Source: Oscarella lobularis (taxonomy: Eukaryota > Porifera > Homoscleromorpha > Homosclerophorida > Oscarellidae). Taken from it: a stretch of 64,000 nt of DNA. The position numbers were made by a program, and so were the translations under genes. This document shows positions 10,259 to 24,900 of this stretch, in pieces (within the stretch, counting starts at the first letter, position 1; each line of letters starts with the position of its first letter). The stretch is taken from positions 1,488,001 through 1,552,000 of the forward strand of contig NC_089190.1 in the NCBI RefSeq assembly GCF_947507565.1. The letters are read 5' to 3'. A model generated the notes under the pieces. It worked only from the letters and a program-made list of their open reading frames with translations. It was not told where the DNA came from and made no database searches.

Positions 10259-12712
10259 ATGGCTTGGCGTTGCGTTGGTTTTCTAACGGTGCACGTCCTT
10301 GTCGTGCTTCTCGAGCCGTCCAGTCAAACAGCCTTTGACGAACTATGTCTTCAGGTTGTACCGGACGATGTGGGCAAGCCGTGGCGCGATCCACCGAGCA
10401 ATACGCGCTATCTATACGTGTCGAGAGATCAACGAAACGTCATTCCTCCTTGGAAAGAATTCCAGAGGGACAACGATGGGAGCAGCGCCCTCTCAAGCGC
10501 AGAACCGATCAAGGTACAGTAAAACCTCTCTTAGCGGACACTCTGTTTAGCGGACACCTCCTAATAACGGACACCAACCGCGGAACGGATTGATCGTTTT
10601 ACACTAGCAAACACCCTAAGAGCGGACAACCTTTCTATAACGGACAAAAAACGTGGTCCCAAAGTGTCCGCTATTGAGAGGTTCCACTGTAAGTCTTCTC
10701 GCCGACTCCGGAAGTCTTTTGTTTCTTCTCTTCGCTAAGACCGCCATTCTCTCCACAGTGGATTCAGTTGGGATCACCGTGTTTCCAAACCTTTCGAGTG
10801 TGCGGATTCAAAGGAATTCAAGATAATTGGCTTCTTTCTCCCTTCATAAACGTGTCACAAGCGGAGTCAGTTTCCATCGATCTGACATTCATCATGTCCG
10901 CCTGCGACGCGAAATTCTCCGGCCAGTGTCAAGTAATATTCGATTTGTACACTTACCAGACTTTGGACGCAAACATAAACACCTCTTTCGTCAATCAAAG
11001 TACCTTTATTCAACATCGAATTTCCGCAAAACAAACAGATGGAATAACCGAAAACAAAGTTACTATCAACTTGGACATAACATCGGAAGGTTTGTACGTC
11101 GCCTTCAGAGACACGGGGTCTTGCATGGGCTTAAATCTTGTGGAAGTGAAATCTTATGTGTGTCCAAGCATCGTAACTCAGCTGGCTCAATTTCCTCAAA
11201 CGAAATCGTCAACACAAACCAAAATCATAAGCGGTCAATGTGTTCCAAACGCCGAAACTAACGTAGCACCGCAGCAATTCTGTCAACCAGGGGGTCTATG
11301 GAATGGAATGGTGAGTGGAGGAGGATGTGAGTGTCTTTCAGGCTATGAAGTTCAAAATGCATCATGCAGAGGTAAAGAAGACCTGTACTGGGGTGATAGA
11401 TACTATTTTGTTACTTTATAGCTTGTCAGCCAGGATTCTTTAAGGACTTGAAAGGGAATATGAACTGTTCGTTGTGTCCCGGCAATTCCTTTAGCTTGAC
11501 GACGGGCAGTCTACAGTGCACTTGCCATTCTGGCTTTGATCGTACGGAAGAAGATCCGTTGAGCTCAGCGTGTACAAGTAAGTACTTTGACATATTGGTC
11601 TCATTCCGCTTTAAATTATTCATTATGTAGCATTTCCGAGCGAACCTCTAAACGTCAATGCAACTCCAATCAATTCAACCGCAGTACTCGTCAGCTGGAG
11701 TCCTCCATTGTCAAATGGGGGTCACTCTGACCTCATGTACCGAATCAGCGTAAAGGAAAGCGGTACTTCCTTTGTGATGACAAGCAACACGGAAGTAGTG
11801 GTTACGGGATTATCTCCTTTTACCACAGTTGAAGTGGTCGTGTCCTCGGTCAACGGGATCAGCTTGAAACGCAATCTATTTCTAAATGGCTCTTCTGCCT
11901 TGGTTCAGATGCCCGAAGATCGTAAGAGGCGTCTTAATGTATACGTTTTTCACGATCAACATTTAGGCCCGTCAACTCCGCCTGAAAATGTAGCAGCGAC
12001 GGCGACAGGTAATAGGGTGGAGGTGTCGTGGAAGCCTCCTTCCCAACGAAATGGAATCATCACGGCATACACAATGAGGTACTTTATCAACGGATCAGGC
12101 TCTGCTGAAACGTGGGACGTGGATGGCGCTGAAGAATCGATTACAAGAGAACTTTCAAATGGTGGAGACTATCTATATCAGGCACGTTGTCATTATAAGA
12201 AACCGAATAAATGACAAGTCAAAGTTTTTGCAGGTTCGAGCCTCGACTTCGGTTGGAGCGGGCGTGTATTCATTTCCGGTGTCTCCATCAGTACAGCGTG
12301 TAGGCAATTCAAGTAAGAGTGTCAGCTACAATAATCACAGCTTCCTCTAGCCACTGAATTTTCTCAGATGATTGTGCTTGTACGACTTATATCATCATTG
12401 CCTCTGTGGCAATCGTACTCGTCGTTGTGGAAGCGCTGGCAGGAATCATCACAATAGCATATCTTTGCAAAAAGAAAAAGGTAAAATAGACATGCAGCAC
12501 TACGACAGTACAGTAAAAGCGTCAGTTTTTGGGCTGCATATTATTAGACTGCTGAAGCGCTAAAGAGAGAAAGTTTTGATGAGACGAAAGTGCGGATGTC
12601 ACCAGCCTATGAATCAGTTCCAGGTACAGGAAAACAAACGGCTGAGTGTGTTCATTACTCAAGTGCATACGGTATGACACCTGCTGCTGTCAAAACCGCA
12701 GAAAACAATTGA
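10259..12712 (+). CDS. Eph-like receptor without kinase domain (tandem copy A)
   Basis: Eight exons (10259-10513, 10759-11371, 11422-11577, 11631-11921, 11967-12181, 12234-12312, 12368-12480, 12548-12712) sum to 1887 nt, or 628 aa, in one frame. The protein has a signal peptide (1-24), an ephrin-binding-like domain (about 25-205), Cys-rich segments (about 235-342), two FN3 domains (about 343-440 and 441-525), one transmembrane helix (about 540-562, YIIIASVAIVLVVVEALAG) and a tail of about 60 residues with Tyr motifs (PAYESVP, HYSSAY) and no kinase. The ectodomain is nearly identical to copy B downstream, but the TM exon and tail are unrelated to B's. It could act as a decoy, co-receptor or non-catalytic docking receptor (inference). 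The intron 5 donor is GC rather than GT. Its stop lies 74 bp before B's ATG. No frame breaks were seen, so it appears functional. Confidence 0.82.
10517..10689. mobile_element. 173 bp MITE with TA target duplication, in the first intron of copy A
   Basis: The ends CAGTAAAACCTCTCTTAGCG and its imperfect complement (CGCTATTGAGAGGTTCCACTG) form terminal inverted repeats. The element is flanked by TA at 10515-10516 and 10690-10691. Copy B keeps the empty site: GG-TA-AGTC at 13041-13048. Inner text repeats the phrase AGCGGACA/TAACGGACA several times, as in Tc1/mariner-pogo-type MITEs. The insertion changes the intron donor from GTAAGT to GTACAG. Confidence 0.92.
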
Positions 12713-12786
12713 ATTATTTTGTTGGAGAGGCGGGTCCTTTGGGCGTGGTAGAGTCACCAGTTACTGGGCATGCGTATCGGTAAAGA

Positions 12787-16397
<3,611 letters not shown>

Positions 16398-16418
16398 TCG
16401 ATTAGTCAATGCATTCGA

Positions 16419-16458
16419 CACACACACACATACACACACTTATACGCGCGCACGCGTT
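16419..16458. repeat. CA/CG microsatellite
   Basis: An imperfect ACACAC run passes into TACGCGCGCACGCG just after the Eph stop codon. Alternating purine-pyrimidine sequence of this kind can adopt Z-DNA. The remaining 16459-16607 is the short intergenic stretch before Artemis, with no other feature seen. Confidence 0.8.
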
Positions 16459-16607
16459 ATTTTCAGCAAATATGAACTTGTTTCTACTGTTTCCTTCTAA
16501 TAGTTGTGACTGTCTTCGTAGACCGTGCAATACTTAGTACGCATTCTTTTTTTTTGAGAACACTGCTGTAGGTGTGGCGTGACCACGCCTTTCACAAAGT
16601 CCCAGCT

Positions 16608-18822
16608 ATGAGTGTCTTCGACGGGCGCGTACGCGAGTACAGCGGCGTGATTGTCGACTCCTTCACCAAGGAGAACTGCTACCGTTATGGGCGCGCCTTC
16701 TTTCTCTCCCATTGCCACAAGGATCACATGGACGGCCTCGGAGCCCGTCACATCGTTCACGCGCTGGAAAACGGGTCAGGTCTAGAAGAAGCGACGAGGA
16801 AATGTTTTTGACTTGTGCCTTCTTTAGTTGCAAGGGTCTGTTCTGTTCGCCTGTGACGGCGTCGCTTCTGGAGGCCGATCCCGACTTGGCACATCTGAAG
16901 CATCATATTGTAGGGAAAAGGCGAAATAAGGAAATAATGTAATTGCGTAGTTGACGATTTTTGGTTTGACGAAGAAACCTCTGGCTGTCAATCAACCGAT
17001 CATTGTTGACGTGAAATTTGAGAACGCTCGAGAGGTATAGAAGAATTTGGTTGGGTACATTGAAATATATACTTCGTCTCAGGCGGAATTTTTGACTGTC
17101 ACTCTTCTGTCTGCTAATCACTGTCCTGGTTCAGTAATGTGCGTAGATTGTTCTCAAAACCTCAGTAATCTTATTTGGTTACCAGGTTTTTGTTTGAGGG
17201 TCGTCATGGCGCTGTTCTCTATTCTGGAGACTTCAGACTCACTGCAGATGACGTCAGAAAAATGGAACATCTGCATTTGGCTAATGGGTTTGTACTGTAG
17301 TCATAGGTTGATGCAACGCTTTATTGTTTCACAGAACTTGCAAGAGTTTGAGAACGATGTATTTAGACACAACATTTCTTCATCCCAATCTAGCATGTAT
17401 TCCTACTCGAGTGAGTGTAAACAGATTTAGTAAGAGATACTTGTAAGAGAATCTATGTAGGAAACGTCAAGACGAATTGCCATTGATCTAATAGAGCAGT
17501 ACGGTTTTTTTTGGGAGAAGGCAACCTGATGGGAATTTCTGTTTGTTCTCCAGATGGAAATCGGAGAATCCCGCTGTGCACTTCGTTCACATGAATTGCA
17601 ACAGCTTTGGATATGAGCACGTGTTGCTTGAAGTAGCAGAAAAGTTTAATACTCAAGTGAGTCAGTCTACTTCGTACGACTCTTCGCGGTCTATACGAGC
17701 TTCAGATTCACGTTCATCCTTCGACATATGCCTCGTATACCGCTCTTCCTGACATAACGAAATATCTCACGACTGATCCGAGGAGCACGTGGATTCATGC
17801 GTGTTGTTGGAAAGTAAGGACTTCTGTCTGCTGGAGACGTTAGCTGTACCAATAAATCGTTTCCCTTAGCTGTATAAAAGACAGGGCGTGTCGATTCCGT
17901 GCGGAATTTTAGCGCCTCCCGTCAACGGGAAGCACCAGGTGCTTCGATTAAAATTGACCACTATGTGGTTCACTAAACTTCCAGACGGATTTCCTAAAGA
18001 TCACAAGTTGTACGTGAGCACGGGCGTCTATAGATTCTCTCTCTCGCAACGTCCTCGTAGTTATCTACCTAAATTCAATATCTGGAGAATAGTGCACTCA
18101 ATGCACTCGTCTTATAACGAGGTAGGCATTCTGATACTCCCCCAAAAGAAGGAGTTACAACTATTGGGGTGTATTCTCATCAGATATGCGACGTTGTTGG
18201 GTATCTCAAACCGACGTCTGCGTATCCCACGGTCATACCAGTTTTATCTCGTACCACACAGGACGCAATGAAGAGGTTATTGGCACTTCCTATATCCATT
18301 GATTAAGAATAACTTCCTATATTAAGATTGCGGGATGTCTTTCCTCATTTGACCTTGGCAAAAGAAGCCGAATGCTTTAGCCCACCTGTTAGCCTTCTTC
18401 GACCGGGATTGTGGTCCAGTCGAAGAAAAATGCAAAACGGTTCATTCTTCCGTGGATCAGGATTACTTTTCTAATGTCTTTTAGCAGAATCGTACTCGGA
18501 CACGTCACTACTGGGCAGCAGTTCGCCCTCTGCTTCTCCTCTCGTGAAAAAGAAGCGCAAGTCATTGTCGTTGAAGAAATCGACGCCTGTCATCGACCTG
18601 CAGGTCGACCTCAGCGACAGTGACGACGAAATAAAAATTCACTCTCGAACCGGCAGTCTCCCAATAGACGAAGTGGAACCCGCGGCCAGCGACTGCGAAG
18701 ACGACAGCTGGCACGTCGATTGCTCTCCGGAAATATCCCCCAAGGAACCGGCGACTCGCACGCTCGGCAACCTATTCGACATGATCTTCCAAGACGGACA
18801 TATTGAATTAAAAAAGAAATGA
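16608..18822 (+). CDS. DCLRE1C: Artemis-like SNM1 nuclease (metallo-beta-lactamase/beta-CASP)
   Basis: About twelve exons starting at ATG 16608 (MSVFDGRVREYSGVIVDSF). The first exon carries SHCHKDHMDGL, the HxHxDH metal motif. Later exons give LFCSPVTASLL, LSANHCPGSVM with the next metal His, GAVLYSGDFRL with its Asp (17200-17290), YLDTTFLHPNLACIPTR (about 17361-17412), the beta-CASP part with HFVHMNCNSFGYEHVLLEV, TWIHACCWK, and LTTMWF typical of SNM1 proteins (about 17960). MHSSYNE and YLKPTSAYPTVIPV close the fold. The C-terminal exon has a KKKRKSLSLKK nuclear signal and acidic DSDDE segments before the TGA at 18820-18822. Artemis opens hairpins and trims ends in non-homologous end joining. 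The order and the HSSY..AYP.VIPV end fit DCLRE1C better than DCLRE1A/B. The join near 18047-18105 was not settled. Confidence 0.87.
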
Positions 18823-18827
18823 CGTCA
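18820..18827. promoter_or_regulatory. Full CRE palindrome TGACGTCA
   Basis: A perfect 8 bp cAMP-response element that includes the Artemis stop codon TGA and lies about 130 bp before the likely LEKR1 start. It could be a core promoter site for LEKR1 buried in the Artemis end. A chance match is possible; another GACGTCA occurs at 19391-19397. Confidence 0.35.
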
Positions 18828-18959
18828 TTGTCCGGGCATGGAACACCGGTTCAAAGTATTTTAGACGATCTGCAAAGGGTCTGTCGAGCAAAAAACCATC
18901 CCCAGGCATCTGCGTGTCCATCTGCGCGTGACCCGTATAGAAAAGGGGCCCCCCCTCCT

Positions 18960-21900
18960 ATGGATCGCCATGTTCCTCAGCACGGCTTGCCCGACGCTAT
19001 ACGATCGATGCGCAAGGAGGAGACCGTTTGCTCCTACTGCGGCGTGAGCTATCTGATTCACAACGAAATGAAGGCGCTCGAAGAGAAAGCGGCGCGGCTC
19101 GAGAGCGAACTGGAACGCTTTCGCGACGCGGCGATGCGCGAGGAGGAGACGAGCGAGCGACTTCGACGCAGCGAGATCGAATTGGCGACGGCGAAGAGCA
19201 AGCGCGAGGAAGACGTGGCCCAGTGGAAGGATCGGTAGGTAGTCGCGAAAGGGGAGAACAAAGGGAAGGAGTTGACGAACTCTGTGGGCCTTAGATACGA
19301 TGTCCTCTCGGGGGAAAAGAACGAGGCCGAAAATCGATTGCGTCTCGTTGAACGGGATTGCGACGAACGGAAGCGAGATGTCGAATTTCTGACGTCAGAA
19401 AATAATTCGCTTAGGTACGTATGTAGATAATTGAGCTGGTTAGGGGGCGTTCTCATATATTTCTGCGTAGAGTCGAACATGACGAACAGGTAAAGGCCGT
19501 TAGGTCGTTGTCACTGAAACATGGAGCCCTTGTGGCCAATGTTCGAGGAGCACTGTCTGCGTTTCGTTCGGTTGAATTGGACGTGCGGAGCTCAGTGGCG
19601 TCGATGAGGGACGACATTGGCGCATATAAGGGGAGAATTCTTCGCGAAATAGTTGCCGTGGAGAAGCGAAATGCGGAGGCAAGGGAAACGTTGACGAGGG
19701 AGAAAGACGATCTGGTAGAGAAATGCCGAGAAAGAGGGAGCTTGCTTGCAGGTGAGGGAGATAAACGGGCTAAACTGCAGTGGCAGACAGGAGCGTGTAG
19801 ACGTAGAGGCGAGATTGACCTCTGAGAAGGAGAAAATTGCCGCTAATTTGGACAGTGCAAGGAAGCGCTTGAGGTAAGATATACAGCACTTTCTTACTGG
19901 AGCACCACACGTGTACTATGACGGCCAGGGATCAGTCTGAGGAGTGTCAGCGGCTGAAAGAGGAGATCAGAACGAAAGTGCGTGAAGGAGAGGAGGAAAA
20001 GAACAGGTGATTTCACTGATTTGGTTTACAAAGCGCATCGTTTTTAATGTTTGGAATGTACTAGGCTATCGTCTTTGAAAGACGATATAGGCAAACGTCT
20101 ATCCGAGAAAGATAACCAGTACAGCCTATTGTCTGTCCAACTGAACGAATTGATGCAACGAGAGGCGGCAGCGGTGAATAGGTTGGCTGAAGTGGAGCCA
20201 CTAAAGCAGGTACTACTCTTATTGCTATTGCCATACTTTTCCTATCATTCTGCGTTTTTTTTTTCTCCCAGAGACTCGCCGATGATCTCAGTCGAGCTAC
20301 TTTAGAAATAGACAAATTGAAAAGAAACAGGTACACAATGAGAAATGCAATGAGAAGAATCCTATTGGTTATTGCTTCAGATTGATGACGGAGAACGTCT
20401 GGAAGGAGGAGAGGGAGAACTTGGTGCGGTCTCGCCAAGTGGCAGCTCATCAATTAAATGAGGCTAGTCATTTGCCACAGTGCGCAGTACCAGTCATATC
20501 TATGATTTTCTAGGTGAAGCAAAAGCTGTGTGACTGCATTTCTCGACAGGAAAAAGACGAGCATCGTCACTCCAGTCAGCTAAAAGCGTTAGATGAGGTA
20601 GAGGAGTAGTCTTCTTATGTGTGTCTAATCGTCTGGATTTAGAGATTGAATTCAGAGAAACAAGCTCGTATAAGTGCTGACATGCAGTTACGAGTGGCGC
20701 AAGATCAAGGCAAAAAGGTGCTTAATTATTAAATTCAGGGTTCTGCCCACATGGGTCGGCATGGATTAAATTGAGGGCCTAATCTTTGATTCTTAGAGCC
20801 TCAATATTAAATTGAGGGCCTAATCTTTGATACTTAGGGCCCACAATTCTACTTTTAGGCCCTAAGAATCAAAGATTAGGCCCTCAATTTAATATTTAGG
20901 CCCTAAGGATCAAAGATTAGGTCCTCAATTTAATATTGAGGCTCTAAGAATCAAAGATCAGGCCCTCAATTTAGTATTTAGGCCCTAAGAATTAAAGAAT
21001 AGGCCCACAATTCTACTTTTAGGCCCTAAGAATCAAAGATTAGGCCCTCAATTTAATATCTAGGCTCTAAGAATCAAAGATTAGGTCCTCAATTTAATAT
21101 TGAGGCTCTAAGAATCAAGGATCAGGCCCTCAATTTAGTATTTAGGCCCTAAGAATTAAAGAATAGGCCCACAATTCTACTTTTAGGCCCTAAGAATCAA
21201 AGATTAGGCCCTCAATTTAATATTTAGGCCCTAAGGATCAAGGATTAGGCCCTGAATTTAATATTGAGGCCCTGAGAATCAAAGATTAGGCCGTCAACTT
21301 AATATTTAGGCTTTAAGAATTAAAGATTAGGCCCTCAATTTAATATTGAAGCTCTAATAATCAAAGATTAGGCCCTCAATTTAATATAGAGGCTCTCGGA
21401 ATCAAAGATCACGCCGTCAAATTAGAATTTAGGCCCTAAGAATCAAAGATTAGGCCCTCAATTTAAAATTTAGGCTTTAAGAATTAAAGATTAGGCCTTC
21501 AATTTAGGCCCTAAGAATCAAAGATTAGGCCCTCAATTTAATATTTAGGCCCTAAGAATCAAAGAGTAGGCCCTCAATTTAATATTTAGGCTTTAAAAAT
21601 CAAAGATTAGGCTCTCCATTTAATATTTAGTCTTTGAGAATCAAAGATTAAGCTCTCAATTTAATATTTAGGCTCTAACAATCAAAGATTCGGCCCTCAA
21701 TTTAATATTTAGGCTCTAAGAATTAAAGATTAGGCCCACAATTCTTCTTTTAGGACCTAAGAATCAAAGATTATGCCCTCAATTTAATATTTTGGCCCTA
21801 AGGATCAAAGATTAGGCCTTGAATTTAATATTAAGGCCCTAAGAATCAAATATTAGGCCCTCAATTTAATATTGAGGCTCTAAGAATCAAAGATTATGCC

Positions 21901-24900
21901 CTCAATTTAATATTGAGGCTCTGGGAATCAAAGATTAGGCCCTCAATTTAATATTTAGGCCCTAAGAATCAAAGATTAGGCCCTCAATTTAATATTTAGG
22001 CCCTAAGAATCAAGCATTAGGCCCTCAATTTAATATTGAGGCTCTAAGAATCAAAGTTTAGGCCCTCAATTTAATATTTTGGCCCTAAGAATCAAAGATT
22101 AGGCCCTCAATTTAATATTGAGGCTCTAAGTATCAAAGATTAGGCCCTCAATTTAATATTGAGGCTCTAAGAATCAAAGATTAGTCCCTCAATTTAATAT
22201 TTAGGTTCTTACAATCAAAGATTCGGCCCTCAATTTAATATTTAGGCTCTAAGAATTAAAGATTAGGCCCACAATTCTACTTTTAGGACCTAAGAATCAA
22301 AGATTAGGCCCTCAATTTAATATTTGGGCTCTAAGAATCAAAGATTAGGCCCTCAATTTAATATTGAGGCTCTAAGAATCAAAGATTAGTCCCTCGATTT
22401 AATATTTTGGCCCTAAGAATCAAAAATTAGGCCCTCATTTTAAAATTTAGGTTCTGAGAATCAAAGATTAGGCCCTCAAAAAAATTAGTATTTAGGCCCT
22501 AAGAATCAAAGATTATGCCCTCAATTTAATATTTAGGCCCTAAGGATCAAAGATTAGGCCCTGAATTTAATATTGAGGCCCTAATAATCAAAGATTAGGC
22601 CCTCAATTTAATATCTAAGCTTTAAGAATTAAAGATTAGGCTCTCAATTTAATATTTAGGCCCTAAGGATCAAAGATTAGGCCCTCAATTTAATATTGAG
22701 GCCCTAAGAATCAAAGAATAGGCCCTCAATTTAATATTTAGGCTCTAAGATTCAAAGATTAGGCCCTCAATTTATTATTGTCAAAGATTAGGCCCTCAAT
22801 TTAATATTTAGGCCTTAAGAATCAAAGATTATTCCCTCAATTTAATATTTAGGTTTTAAGAATTAAAGATTAAGCCCTCAATTTAATATTTAGGCTTTAA
22901 GAATCAAAGATTAGTATCTCAATTTAATATTGAGGCCCTAACAATCAAAGATTAGGCCCTCAATTTAATATTTAGGCTCTAAAAATTAAAGATTAGGCTA
23001 TCAATTTAATATATAGGTCCTAACAATCAAAGATTAGGCCCTCAATTTAATATTTAGGCCCTAAGAATCAAAGATTAGGCTCTGAATTTAATATTGAGGC
23101 CCTAAGAATCAAAGATTAGGCCCTCAATTTAATATTTAGGTTCTAAGAATCAAAGATTAGGTCTTCAATTTAATATTGAGGCTCTAAGAATTAAAGACTA
23201 GGCCCACAATTCTACTTTTAGGACCTAAGAATCAAAGATTATGCCCTCAATTTAATATTTAGGCCCTAAGGATCAAAGATTAGGCCCTGAATTTAATATT
23301 GAGGCTCTAAGAATCAAAGATTAGGCCCTCAATTTAATATTGAGGCTCTAAGAATCAAAGATTAGGCCCTCAATTTAATATTTAGGCCCTAAGGATCAAA
23401 GATTAGGCCCTCAATTTAATATTGAAGCTCTAATAATCAAAGATTAGGCCCTCAATTTAATATTGAGGCTATGGGAATCAAAGATTAGGCCCTCAATTTA
23501 ATATTTAGGCACTAAGAATCAAAGATTAGGCCCTCAATTTAAAATTTAGGCTTTAAGAATTAAAGATTAGGCCTTCAATTAAATATTTAGGCCCTAACAA
23601 TCAAAGATTAGGCCCTCAATTTAATATTTAGGCCCTAAGAATCAAAGATTAGGCCCTCAATTTAGTATTTAGGCCCTAAGAATCAAAGATTTGGCCCTCA
23701 ATTTAATACTTAGGCTCTAAGAATCAAAGATTAGGCTCTCAATTTAATATTTAGGCTTTAAGAATTAATGATTAGGCTCTCAATTTAATATTTAGGCCCT
23801 AACAATCAAAGATTAGGCCCTCAATTTAATATTTAGGCCCTAAGAATCAAAGATTAGGCCCATAATTCTACTTTTAGGCCCTAAGAATCAAAGATTTGGC
23901 CCTTAATTTAATATTTAGGCCCTAAGGATCAAAGATTAGGCCCTCAATTTAATATTGAACCCCCTAAGAATCAATGATTAGGCCCTCAATTTAATATCTA
24001 AGCTTTAAGAATTAAAGATTAGGCTCTCAATTTAATATTTAGGCCCTAACAATTTTGCAAAGATTAGGCCCTCAATTTAATATTTAGGCTCTGAGAATTA
24101 AAGATTAGGCTCACAATTCTACTTTTAGGCCCTAAGAATCAAAGATTAGGCCCTCAATTTAATATTTAGGCCCTAAGGATCAAAGATTAGGCCCTCAATT
24201 TAATATTGAGGCCCTAAGAATCAAAGATTAGGCCCTCAATTTAATATTTAGGCTCTAAGAATCAAAGATTAGGCCCTCAATTTATTATTGAGGCTCTAGG
24301 AATCAAAGATTAGGCCCTCAATTTAATATTTAGGTCCTAAGAATCAAACATTAGGCCCTCAATTTAATATTTAGGCTTTAAGAATTAAAGATTAGGCCCT
24401 CAATTTAATATTTAGGCTTTAAGAATTAAAGATTAGGCCCTCAATTTAATATTGAAGCTCTAATAATCAAATATTAGGCCCTCAATTAAGTATTTGGGGA
24501 CTAAGAATCAAAGATTAGGCCCTCAATTTAATATTTAAGCTTTAAGAATTAAAGATTAGGCCCTCAATTTAATATTGAAGCTCTACTAATCAAAGATTAG
24601 GTCCTCAATTAAATATTTAGGGACTAAGAATCAAAGATTAGGCCCTCAATTTCATATTGAGGCCGTAAGAATCAAAGATTAGGCCCTCAATTTAATATTA
24701 TGGCTTTAAGAATCAAAGATTAGGCTATCAATTTAATATTTAGGCCCTAACAATCAAAGATTAGGCCCTCAATTTAATATTTAGGCTCTAAGAATTAAAG
24801 ACTAGGCCCACAATTCTACTTTTAGGACCTAAGAATCAAAGATTATGCCCTCAATTTAATATTTAGGCCCTAACAATCAAAGATTAGGCCCTCAATTTAA

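Noticed and set aside
18819-18959. LEKR1 start at the ATG overlapping the Artemis stop
   Set aside because: The extra 47 residues lack family resemblance, and the next Met at 18960 begins the conserved segment. Kept as an alternative only.
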